DNA from: VAZQ01 sp036498625
Lineage (GTDB): Bacteria > Pseudomonadota > Alphaproteobacteria > Rhizobiales > Xanthobacteraceae
Assembly: GCA_036498625.1 (NCBI GenBank)
Contig: DASYFD010000052.1
Span: forward strand, 1-13,498
Reading direction: 5' to 3'
Length of the DNA stretch: 13,498 bases
Shown: one piece after another, positions 1 to 6,579 of the stretch
How positions within the stretch are numbered: position 1 is the stretch's first letter
Layout of the letters: every line of letters begins with the position of its first letter
Notes under the pieces: model-generated
Told to the model about the DNA's origin: nothing
What the model saw: only the letters and a program-made list of their open reading frames with translations
Databases searched by the model: none
Program-made: the position numbers and the translations under genes

Positions 1-1260
1 CAGAAATGCTTCGTAGACGGCCCGGCTGGCGTCGACCTCCCGCTCCAGCTCGCGCAGCTTGACGAAGGCGAGGCCGGTCGCGATCGCGCGTTGCTTGAGC
101 GCATGCAGGTTGCTGGTCAGCGCCTCCTCATTGGCGAGCGCGCGCTCGTATTCGCTGTGGCTGGCGTCGGCGACCCGGCCGACCTCCTCGGTGACCAGCC
201 GCTGGGCATTGCGGACTTGGGCGCGCGCCTCGGTGACATAGGGATGTTGCGGCCCGAGCTGCGCGGCCAGATTGGCCTCGCGCTGCGCGATGGCGGCGTA
301 TTGCTCGCGCAACAGCCCGACCGTGGTCGATTGCACCGCCTCGTTGGTCGAGCCGCGATCGGCGCCGCGGCCCTGCAGGCGCTGCACCTGCTCGTAGCGG
401 GCGCGGGTTTCGGCCGTGCGCGCCTGCGCTGCGGTCAGCTGATTGTTCAGCTCGGTCAGCTGCTGCTCGTCCACCAGGCGTCCGCTGGCGCCGACGATGC
501 CTTGCTCCGACTTGTAGCGCTCGACCTCCTCTTCCGCGTGTCGAACGCGTTCGCGCAGCTCTGTCAGCCGCGACGTCAGTGATTCGGTCACCCGCCGCGC
601 AGCCTCGGAATGCGCAGCCGATTGCTCGGCGAAGTAGGCCTGGATGATGGCGTTGGCGAGCCGCGCTGACTTGTTGCCGTTGGATGTCTCGACCGTGAGG
701 TCGACCACATAGGTACGCTCGGTTCTTTTCGCGGTTATGTCGCGCTGCAATTGGCGCAACGCCGCGAACGCGGGATCGCCGGTCGGCGCCGGCTTCGGCT
801 TGAGCCCGACGAACCCCTCGAGCGTGGCGATGAGCTTTCCGCCGGCGGAGATCGCGCGTGAATTGAACTCCGGATCGGCGACCAGCCGTTCGGTCTCGAC
901 CACGCGTTGGAGCACCTTGTCCGAGGTCAGCACCCTGGTCTCGCTTTCGACCTCGATGACGTTGGCATCGGCTGTCTGCGCGGGCGGCATGACGGACTTG
1001 TCGACGCCGCGAAGATCGACCGGGCCGATCAGGATCTGGCTGACCGCACGGTAACGCGGGGTCAGGGTCAGCTCCGCGACCAGATGCAATGTCAGCGCAG
1101 CGGCGATGCCAACCAGGAGCCAGCGCCGACCGCGCCAGAGGAACGTCCAGTCGGTAGCAAGCGCCAGTCGCGGAAAGGCCGTCGGAGCGGCGGCGCGGAT
1201 TGCCTGAGCCTCCTGAGCTGGCGGAACGCTCGAAGAAAAGCTTCTCGGGTTCTGAAACAT
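1..1260 (-). CDS. Wzz/GumC/ExoP-family polysaccharide chain-length determinant and export protein (N-terminal 420 residues, cut by window edge)
   Basis: The frame is open without a stop from the ATG at 1258-1260 to the window edge, giving 420 codons of a longer gene. A membrane segment lies near residues 47-64, after a polar cytoplasmic tail. A Wzz-type periplasmic region follows, then a long predicted coiled coil (about 225-400) containing the LGPQHPYV element at 335-342. The LRELEREVDASRAVYEAFL stretch at 402-420 matches the conserved pre-transmembrane part of GumC/ExoP proteins. The family sits in the inner membrane as oligomers and sets polymer length, often bridging to the outer-membrane export channel. 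Whether a C-terminal tyrosine-kinase domain exists cannot be seen. The start has only a weak purine stretch (GAGTGAG) upstream. It lies downstream of the glycosyltransferase gene on the same strand, separated by 282 bases that may hold its own promoter. Confidence 0.9.
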   Translation of the reverse strand, partial: MFQNPRSFSSSVPPAQEAQAIRAAAPTAFPRLALATDWTFLWRGRRWLLVGIAAALTLHLVAELTLTPRYRAVSQILIGPVDLRGVDKSVMPPAQTADANVIEVESETRVLTSDKVLQRVVETERLVADPEFNSRAISAGGKLIATLEGFVGLKPKPAPTGDPAFAALRQLQRDITAKRTERTYVVDLTVETSNGNKSARLANAIIQAYFAEQSAAHSEAARRVTESLTSRLTELRERVRHAEEEVERYKSEQGIVGASGRLVDEQQLTELNNQLTAAQARTAETRARYEQVQRLQGRGADRGSTNEAVQSTTVGLLREQYAAIAQREANLAAQLGPQHPYVTEARAQVRNAQRLVTEEVGRVADASHSEYERALANEEALTSNLHALKQRAIATGLAFVKLRELEREVDASRAVYEAFL

Positions 1261-1414
1261 GTCGGACTCACTCTATGAAGCGCGCAGCGGCACAGCCCCC
1301 CGAAACAGGATCTCGCCTCCGTTGTCCGCGAAGGGAAGGTGGCGGACGCAGGCATATATCCACACGCTCGCGCGCGCGTCCACGACACCGGGATGAATTG
1401 GCGGGGTGTGCTGA

Positions 1415-1429
1415 ATTGTTAATCTTAAC
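1415..1429. promoter_or_regulatory. Palindromic GTTAA-N2-TTAAC element upstream of the chain-length gene
   Basis: GTTAATCTTAAC at 1418-1429 is a perfect two-arm palindrome with a 2-base centre, preceded by ATT. Nearly the same string occurs at 2433-2447 just upstream of the glycosyltransferase gene: ATTGTTAA-K-CTTAA is shared at 13 of 14 positions. In both places the element lies upstream of a minus-strand exopolysaccharide gene, here about 155 bases before the ATG. A regulator binding site is an inference. The TTAA spacing does not fit the CtrA consensus. Confidence 0.35.
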
Positions 1430-1435
1430 CGGCGG

Positions 1436-1480
1436 TCGCGTCATTGCGAGCGCCTGCGTCCTTCGAGCGCCTCAGGACGC
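1436..1480. repeat. Degenerate rhizobial-type intergenic repeat
   Basis: The stretch GCGTCATTGCGAGCG (1438-1452), followed by TCCTTCGAGCGCCTCAGGA (1459-1477), resembles two short repeats that I recall as very common between genes in Bradyrhizobium and Rhodopseudomonas: the CGTCATTGCGAGCG element and the TTCGAGACG/CTCAGGATGA palindrome. Both look decayed here. It lies in the 282-base gap between the glycosyltransferase and chain-length genes, so it probably has no coding role. Confidence 0.45.
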
Positions 1481-1508
1481 GCTTGCGTTGGCGGCGCCTC
1501 TCACCATA

Positions 1509-1543
1509 AGGTTGAAGGAGTCGGAATTTCCGCGCGGAGACGC
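1509..1543 (-). repeat. Inverted repeat copy 1, abutting the stop codon of the WecG-type gene
   Basis: Read on the minus strand, this 35-base stretch matches 2490-2524 read on the plus strand at 31 of 35 positions (25 of 27 in the core 1517-1543). The two copies are therefore inverted relative to each other. They bracket the WecG-type gene, about 0.95 kb apart. The core holds a perfect 10-bp palindrome, TCCGCGCGGA, at 1529-1538. The last base overlaps the TAG stop of the gene. Confidence 0.75.
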
Positions 1544-2424
1544 TAGGCCGGGGAACCCGGCCGCTTTGTTCGCGTGAGCAGCAGGAACAATGCGTGGGGA
1601 TTGGTCATCAGATAGCGGCCCGCCAAACGCTGCGGCTCCAGCAATGTCCGGTAGGCCCATTCGAGTCCCGCCGCCTGCATCCAACCCGGCGCGCGGCGAA
1701 CCCGGCCGGACAGAAAATCGAACACGCCGCCTGACGTCTTGATGATCCCCACCTTGTGCAGGCGATCGCGATGGCGCATCGCGAAGAATTGCTCGCGCGG
1801 GGCTCCCATGCCGACCCAGAGAATGTCGGGGCTCGCAGCGTTGATGTCCGCGATGACCTCGGCTTCCTGGTCGCTGCCGAAATAGCCGCTGCGGTGGCCG
1901 CAGATGCGAAGTCGCGGATAAAGCGACGATATGCGGCGCACCGCCAGCTCGATGGTGGTGTCGGTCGCGCCCAGCAGATAGAACGTCGTGCCGCGCGCCT
2001 CGGCGAGCCGCGCCACATCGTGAAAGAGATCGGTGGTCGCGACCCGCTCGGGAAGCGGCTGGCGGCAGAGCAACTGCGATGCCAGCACCAGCGGCATGCC
2101 GTCGGCGTGAATCACGTCGGCGTCCAGGAACAGCTTTCTGATTTGCGGGTCCTGCGCACACAGCGAAAGCACCTGGCCGTTGGCCGAGGTGAACACGAGC
2201 GCCGGCTGGTTCGCGTTACGCCGCGCCGCCGCGATGTCGGTCATCAGCCGCGCCGATTGAGCGCGGTCGATCACCGCGATCGGCAGGCCGCCGATCATCT
2301 CGACCGGAACATCCAATCGGCCCGGCATCTCTGGTACGGAAAAGTCGCTTGCATTCCACACGATCGGCTCGCGCATCCTTGATAACATCAGCAAGAAATA
2401 GCGAGCCGATCCCGGCGCGGCCAT
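1543..2424 (-). CDS. WecG/TagA/CpsF-family glycosyltransferase
   Basis: This 293-residue protein fits the GT26 family, whose members transfer an N-acetyl-hexosamine-type or other sugar from a UDP-sugar to a lipid-linked acceptor at the inner membrane. Family landmarks are clear: VFTSANGQVL (77-86), DADVIHADGMPLV (101-113, with the family's catalytic-type aspartate region), ERV..TDLF (126-134), YLLGA (149-153), GYFG (180-183), PDILWVGMGAPREQ (199-212) and the C-terminal GLEWAYRTLLEPQRLAGRYL (253-272). The ATG at 2422-2424 has no strong ribosome binding site. In-frame ATGs at residues 13 and 17 are alternatives, and residue 17 is only a few bases after a short AAGG. The N-terminus is longer than in TagA. 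It most likely adds the second sugar of the repeat unit. The gene is bracketed by inverted 35-bp repeats. Confidence 0.93.
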   Translation of the reverse strand: MAAPGSARYFLLMLSRMREPIVWNASDFSVPEMPGRLDVPVEMIGGLPIAVIDRAQSARLMTDIAAARRNANQPALVFTSANGQVLSLCAQDPQIRKLFLDADVIHADGMPLVLASQLLCRQPLPERVATTDLFHDVARLAEARGTTFYLLGATDTTIELAVRRISSLYPRLRICGHRSGYFGSDQEAEVIADINAASPDILWVGMGAPREQFFAMRHRDRLHKVGIIKTSGGVFDFLSGRVRRAPGWMQAAGLEWAYRTLLEPQRLAGRYLMTNPHALFLLLTRTKRPGSPA

Positions 2425-2432
2425 CAGGATCG

Positions 2433-2447
2433 ATTGTTAAGCTTAAA
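2433..2447. promoter_or_regulatory. GTTAA-N2-TTAA element just upstream of the WecG-type gene
   Basis: ATTGTTAAGCTTAA is nearly identical to the element at 1415-1428. Its centre, TTAAGCTTAA, is a perfect palindrome. It ends about 9 bases before the glycosyltransferase ATG on the minus strand, so a bound protein there would block transcription or initiation. A further GTTAAC lies at 2460-2465. Its role is inferred only from recurrence and position. Confidence 0.35.
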
Positions 2448-2489
2448 GGCGCGCGGGCTGTTAACGCTGAGCGGGAACGACTCGCTGCC

Positions 2490-2524
2490 GCGTCTCCGCA
2501 CGGAGATTCCGACTCCTGCAGCCT
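2490..2524 (+). repeat. Inverted repeat copy 2, upstream of the WecG-type gene
   Basis: This copy lies in the 142-base gap between the acyltransferase stop and the glycosyltransferase start. It is the inverted partner of 1509-1543 (31 of 35 identical), with TCCGCACGGA in place of the perfect TCCGCGCGGA centre. A REP/MITE-like element present twice is the simplest reading. No target-site duplication could be recognised by eye. Confidence 0.75.
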
Positions 2525-2566
2525 CACGGCGGCGCGCACGGCGCTGCAAATCGCTATGCCGAGATT

Positions 2567-3442
2567 CTAAAGACCAAACAGCACGGCTTCGGTATAGGCC
2601 AGATCGCCGAAATGCGGCCGGTCAGGCCCCTTGAAATATTTTGGCGCTTTGCCCTCGATGTATCTACCGACCAATCCGGGGATCGGTCCGTTCGAATCGA
2701 TGATGACCAGAGGCCGTCCGCGGGCGGTCAAATAGCGGCCGATCGGTCCCGCCAGCCGGACGAAGTCGCGGATTTGGCGGCAGTAGATCAGCTGCGCGCA
2801 GGGGATGCAGCCCTTCGCCAGGCGCGGCATGAACACGAACGGGTGCGCCTGCCCGGCGGCCACGGCCCACAGGCTGAGGCAGCCGTACGCCTTGTGAGCC
2901 AGCAACAAGTCCAGCTCCGCGCGCTCGATCGGCACGCCGGGAGGAGTGGCGACCTCGATCATCTTCGCGGCGCCGCCGCGGCCATTCATGCTTAACGCCG
3001 GCGCGGCGACGAACTGTCCTTCGCTGTAGCGCGAGAAGCCCTGCGCCTCGACGATCGGCCGCGTGTGCATAGCGGGCGAGACGTTCACATAGGTGACATT
3101 CTTGTTCTTGATCGCCTGCGATATCAGCAGGGAAGCGTGGCCTCGAAAGGCCGGCTCGACGTACCAGCTCGAGACATTGCAGCGCATTTTGGCTGCGGGG
3201 CTGCCGGGAATCGACGAATAGATGAGCAGTATGACGCCCACGAGATCGCCGCCACTTTCCAACAGATAGCCGAATTTCGGCATGTCGGGCGGCGCCTGAC
3301 GCGACGACAGCTTCTCGAGCGCGCGCTGCCAATAGCCGCGCGGGCGCAGGCGGAAGCCCCGCGCCAGGAGGTCGACCACCCCCTCGATATCGGGGTCGGT
3401 GATTTGACGCGAGCGCACCTTTGGTATCGGCAAGGAACGCAT
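2567..3442 (-). CDS. GNAT-like acyltransferase in the exopolysaccharide locus
   Basis: This 291-residue protein starts at the ATG at 3440-3442. The same frame stays open further upstream, but that part is antisense to the ligase gene and is not believable. Residues about 10-150 look like a GNAT fold: a beta-strand pair (FGYLLESGGDLVGVILLIYSS, residues 57-77), then SSWYVEPAFRGHASLLISQAI (91-111), which resembles the acetyl-CoA-binding motif A, and later VEAQGFSRYSEGQFV (131-145). About 140 further residues hold PFVFMPRLAKGCIPCAQLIYC (201-221) and RGRPLVIIDSNGP (241-253), which I do not recognise as a named domain. GNAT enzymes move an acyl group from acyl-CoA to an amine or hydroxyl. The divergent acyl ligase suggests acylation of a sugar or lipid-linked precursor, but the substrate is unknown. 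There is no clear ribosome binding site. The ATG overlaps the stop of a tiny upstream frame. Confidence 0.75.
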   Translation of the reverse strand: MRSLPIPKVRSRQITDPDIEGVVDLLARGFRLRPRGYWQRALEKLSSRQAPPDMPKFGYLLESGGDLVGVILLIYSSIPGSPAAKMRCNVSSWYVEPAFRGHASLLISQAIKNKNVTYVNVSPAMHTRPIVEAQGFSRYSEGQFVAAPALSMNGRGGAAKMIEVATPPGVPIERAELDLLLAHKAYGCLSLWAVAAGQAHPFVFMPRLAKGCIPCAQLIYCRQIRDFVRLAGPIGRYLTARGRPLVIIDSNGPIPGLVGRYIEGKAPKYFKGPDRPHFGDLAYTEAVLFGL

Positions 3443-3595
3443 CAGTAATTGACCATGTTTGCCGGGCGAACTTGACCATAATTGTCGGCCGCATGTATGC
3501 GATGCGGGCGGAGGAAAGAACAGTAGGGCTGGCGATATCGATTGGATTAACGATAACGACGGAGACCGGCCAGGTTGCGGCGAGGAGGAAAACCA
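3443..3595. promoter_or_regulatory. Divergent promoter region with tandem TTGACCAT repeats
   Basis: These 153 bases separate the divergent acyltransferase and ligase genes. TTGACCAT occurs twice on the plus strand, at 3449-3456 and 3472-3479, 23 bases start to start (about two helical turns). The second copy could supply a -35 element (TTGACC, 3472-3477), with TATGCG about 18 bases further as a weak -10 for the ligase arm. Alternatively the repeats are an operator seen by one regulator on one helix face. Both assignments are inferences. Confidence 0.4.
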
Positions 3596-5017
3596 ATGTC
3601 GCTGCGTGACGCGCTCGACGACGCGCACGGCTCCGGCCACCTTTGGGCGGCCGACGGCGGCGTTGCGCTTGGCGCGCTCGCGCATGGCACAAGTCTCGGC
3701 GGCGCGCTTCCCCGGTTGCACGGTCGCTCGGTGCTGGTCGCCATGGAGCATCAGCTCGCGACCGCATTGGCGCTGATCGAGCTCGACGGGGTGGCGGGCC
3801 GGCTGGTGCTGTGCCCGCCGGGCCTGTCCGCGGAGCATCGTTCCTGCGTGATCGCCGATGCCGGCGTCGATGCGATCGTCTCCGAAGGCGCTGGGCCGGA
3901 CGTGGCCGATCGCGGCGTGGCGCTGCGCGTCAGCGGAGGACGCACGATCGAGCCGACCGAAGCGGTGGCGGCTGATCGGCCGACCCTTCGCGAGCAGCGG
4001 ACAGAATGGGTCATGCTTACCTCGGGAACGAGCGGCGCGCCAAAGATGGTGCTGCACAGCTTGGCGAGCCTGACCGGCGCGATCAAGCCGGATACCGGGC
4101 AGGCTGCTCCGATCTGGGGCACGTTCTATGATATCCGCCGTTTCGGGGGGCTGCAGATATTGCTGCGCAGCCTCCTTTGCGGCGGCTCTCTCGTGCTCTC
4201 GGATGCCGAGGAACCGATGGGCATCTATCTCGAGCGCGCTGGATCGCTCGGGGTCACCCATATTTCCGGGACGCCGTCGCAGTGGCGCAACGCGCTCGCT
4301 TATGCGTCGTCGCGCGCGATCTCGCCGCGCTATATTCGTTTGTCGGGAGAGATCGCGGACCAGGCCATTCTGGACGGCCTGCGCGCGCGCTATCCGCAAG
4401 CTGCGATCGTGCATGCTTACGCCTCGACGGAAGCAGGTGTCGGATTCGAGGTCGATGACGCTCGCGAGGGATTCCCGGCCAGCCTGCTCGACCCGGGCGG
4501 TCGCGAGGTCGACATCAAGGTGACGGACGGGTCCCTGCGCATCAGGTCGTCCCGTGCCGCATCCGGCTATGTGGGTACGGACGTCCCGGCGCTCGCGGAT
4601 GCGGACGGGTTCATCGACACCGGTGATCTGGTGGAGCAGCGCGACGGGCGCTGTCGCTTCGTCGGCCGGCGCGGCGGCATCATCAATGTCGGCGGCCTCA
4701 AGGTTCATCCCGAGGAGGTCGAGGCGGTCATCAATCGCCATCCGGAGGTCCAGGCCTCGCTGGTCCACGCACGCAAGAACCTGATCACCGGCGCCATCGT
4801 GGTCGCGGACGTGGTTCTGCGAACGCGCAGTGGCGCGAGCGAGCCGGCCGAGGAGGTCAGGCGCGAGATCCTGGCGGCGTGCCGGCAGGTTTTGGCGAAC
4901 TACAAGGTTCCGGCGGCCATCCGTTTTGTCGGCGCACTGGAGCTGGCCGCGACTGGAAAATCGGTGCGCAATCCCGCGCAAAGTGGCGCGGCCCGCGAAC
5001 GCGGCGGCGTGGCGTGA
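3596..5017 (+). CDS. AMP-forming acyl ligase (ANL superfamily, acyl-CoA synthetase-like)
   Basis: The protein has 473 residues from the ATG at 3596, chosen over an in-frame start 21 bases earlier because GAGGAGG sits at ideal spacing before it. Adenylation motifs appear in order: the P-loop LTSGTSGAPK (141-150), YASTEAG (275-281), DTGDLV (341-346), the hinge region RRGGIINVGGLKVHPEE (358-374) and the C-terminal catalytic lysine in ATGKSVR (K455). It should activate a carboxylic acid as acyl-AMP and load it on CoA or a carrier protein. The N-terminal part is short compared with typical 500-550-residue acyl-CoA synthetases. No carrier-protein domain is fused or adjacent. The polymerase gene follows 28 bases later, so it is probably the first gene of the plus-strand exopolysaccharide operon. 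The acid it activates cannot be told from sequence. Confidence 0.88.
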   Translation: MSLRDALDDAHGSGHLWAADGGVALGALAHGTSLGGALPRLHGRSVLVAMEHQLATALALIELDGVAGRLVLCPPGLSAEHRSCVIADAGVDAIVSEGAGPDVADRGVALRVSGGRTIEPTEAVAADRPTLREQRTEWVMLTSGTSGAPKMVLHSLASLTGAIKPDTGQAAPIWGTFYDIRRFGGLQILLRSLLCGGSLVLSDAEEPMGIYLERAGSLGVTHISGTPSQWRNALAYASSRAISPRYIRLSGEIADQAILDGLRARYPQAAIVHAYASTEAGVGFEVDDAREGFPASLLDPGGREVDIKVTDGSLRIRSSRAASGYVGTDVPALADADGFIDTGDLVEQRDGRCRFVGRRGGIINVGGLKVHPEEVEAVINRHPEVQASLVHARKNLITGAIVVADVVLRTRSGASEPAEEVRREILAACRQVLANYKVPAAIRFVGALELAATGKSVRNPAQSGAARERGGVA

Positions 5018-5045
5018 GCCGGTCGCAGGGAAACGGACCCGCGTG

Positions 5046-6350
5046 ATGCAGACCATCGTCGAGGCTCCCGCGTCGGATGCCCTGCCGTTGCCGCAAGGCC
5101 TTTCGCAGTCCTTGCGCAACGCGGCGGCGATCGCCATCTTGCTCGTCGTCTTCCTGACGCTTTCGCCGTTCTCCGACCTCGGCCAGACGCTCGAGCAATC
5201 GAGCGGAAACGAGACCGCGACCTATCTCGCGCTGTTCGGGCTCGTCGGGTTCGCCGGCCTGCTGCTGCATCGGGCCGGCGGCCGGCCGCTGCAATCGCTG
5301 GCCAGTGCGGAAAATCTGCTGCTGCTCGCCTGGCTGCTCGCCGTGTCGGTGGTGCTGTCGGTCGACCCTGGCGTCTCGGCGCGGCGCTTCGTGCTGAGCT
5401 TCGCGACCTTTCTGCTTGCCGCCATGCTGCCTTGGCTGACACGCGGGCTCAGACACTTCACGGCTCTCATGCTCGGCATCGCGGCGCTCGTCCTGGTGCT
5501 GTCCTTTCTCGGCATTCTGCTGGTACCGCATCTGACGATTCATCAGGCGAGCGATCTCTTCGAGCCGGAGATCGCCGGCGATTGGCGCGGCATCTACGGC
5601 CATAAGAACGCTGCTGCCGGCGTGATGGCGGTCTTCGTGTATGTGGGCTGGTTCGTGGCACGCAGGGAACGGCCGCTCAGCGGCGGCATGATCTCGGTCG
5701 CGGCCCTCATTTTCCTGGTCTATTCCGGCGGCAAGAGCGCATTGGGAATGCTCCTGCTCGTGGGCGCGATCGCCTTCCTGGTCGATCGCGCCCGCTCGCT
5801 CCCCGCAAAGGCATGGGCCGCCTTCGGGCCGCTCGCTCTTCTCTCCTTCCTGACCGTCGGATCCATCGTCAGCGAGACCGCGCGCTCGCTGCTGGGCGCG
5901 CTTCCGGTCGACGTCACGTTTACCGGACGCACCGAGATCTGGAGCTTTGCGATCGATGCGCTGGCGGCCCATCCGTGGAAAGGCCAGGGTTTCGAGGCGT
6001 TCTGGTATTCCGACGCCGTCCGCTTCGGGGCCGAGGATTCGACCAGGTGGATGGTCGAGGTGGCCACCAGCCACAACAGTTATGTCGATCTCGCCCTTAC
6101 CATCGGGCTGCCCGGATTGGGACTGGTCGTGCTCGCCCTTCTGGTGGCGCCGCTGCGCGATTTCCACCGCACCCTCGACACCGGGCATAACAAGGAATTT
6201 GCCCGCTTCTTCCTGGTGCTCTGGCTGTTTGCGCTCTATCTCGGCACCTTCGAGGCCTTCTTTCTGAGTAAGGTCAACCCGATGTGGTTCGTCCTCGCCT
6301 TGGCGGTCTGCGGACTACGCTACACCGCGCGCTTCGAGGTTAAGGATTAA
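5046..6350 (+). CDS. ExoQ/Wzy-like polysaccharide polymerase (O-antigen ligase family)
   Basis: This is a 434-residue, very hydrophobic protein with about ten to twelve membrane segments, the first near residues 26-41. Signature regions of the O-antigen ligase/polymerase family are visible: WRGIYGHKNAAAG (180-192), SGGKSALG (227-234), TFTGRTEIWSFA (291-302), GQGFEAFW (313-320) and SHNSYVDLALTIGLPGLG (342-359), which holds the periplasmic His-Asn-Ser element. Such proteins join lipid-linked repeat units at the periplasmic face of the inner membrane. The length equals that of Sinorhizobium ExoQ (about 433 residues). The ATG at 5046 follows AGGGAAACGG. An in-frame GTG directly precedes it, and upstream codons lie antiphase within the ligase gene. 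A polymerase fits the context better than a lipid A ligase, since no lipopolysaccharide gene is nearby. Confidence 0.88.
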   Translation: MQTIVEAPASDALPLPQGLSQSLRNAAAIAILLVVFLTLSPFSDLGQTLEQSSGNETATYLALFGLVGFAGLLLHRAGGRPLQSLASAENLLLLAWLLAVSVVLSVDPGVSARRFVLSFATFLLAAMLPWLTRGLRHFTALMLGIAALVLVLSFLGILLVPHLTIHQASDLFEPEIAGDWRGIYGHKNAAAGVMAVFVYVGWFVARRERPLSGGMISVAALIFLVYSGGKSALGMLLLVGAIAFLVDRARSLPAKAWAAFGPLALLSFLTVGSIVSETARSLLGALPVDVTFTGRTEIWSFAIDALAAHPWKGQGFEAFWYSDAVRFGAEDSTRWMVEVATSHNSYVDLALTIGLPGLGLVVLALLVAPLRDFHRTLDTGHNKEFARFFLVLWLFALYLGTFEAFFLSKVNPMWFVLALAVCGLRYTARFEVKD

Positions 6351-6380
6351 TACCTGAACGGAGAGTTTTATTCCGTCAGA

Positions 6381-6428
6381 CCCTCATGGCGAGGAGCGCG
6401 GACAACGTCCGCGCGTCTCGAACCATGG
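6381..6428. repeat. REP-like palindromic intergenic element
   Basis: Perfect 8-bp arms GCGCGGAC (6396-6403) and GTCCGCGC (6407-6414) flank an AAC loop, inside outer arms CATGG (6385-6389) and CCATG (6423-6427). The frame CCTCATGG-CGAGGAG ... GTCTCGAACCATGG matches the REP-like element I recall as abundant in Bradyrhizobium and Rhodopseudomonas. It lies 31 bases after the polymerase stop, so its RNA hairpin could protect the upstream message or weaken read-through into the next gene. Confidence 0.75.
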
Positions 6429-6579
6429 CTGCAGGCGCCGCTGTCGCCAACCTTCGGTCTGGCTTCCGCCGCTGGCACGCTTCTCGCTGCGATGATCGTA
6501 GATGCAACCGATTGTTCCGATCTCGCACAGTGCTGTGCGCAAGATCGAGCAACAACGGGACTCTCGATCAAAGCTGGCC

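Noticed and set aside
91..1278. Plus-strand open frames across the chain-length gene
   Set aside because: The minus strand is continuously open for 420 codons with GumC/ExoP features; the plus frames have no support.
1365..1380. Alternating CG run (CGCGCGCGCG) as a Z-DNA or regulatory site
   Set aside because: Only ten bases, expected at this GC content, with nothing else to support it.
1413..1431. CtrA binding site
   Set aside because: The TTAA halves are 2 bases apart, not the 7 of the CtrA consensus.
3443..5137. Long minus-strand open frame that extends the acyltransferase upstream, opposite the ligase gene
   Set aside because: It is antisense to a ligase with complete motifs in order; the extension is rich in Arg, Ala and Asp and has no domain. 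Long antisense frames are common in high-GC DNA.
4857..6188. Minus-strand open frame opposite the polymerase gene
   Set aside because: Composition (Gln, Glu, Arg, His-rich) is that of a frame shadow, and the plus strand encodes a clear membrane protein.
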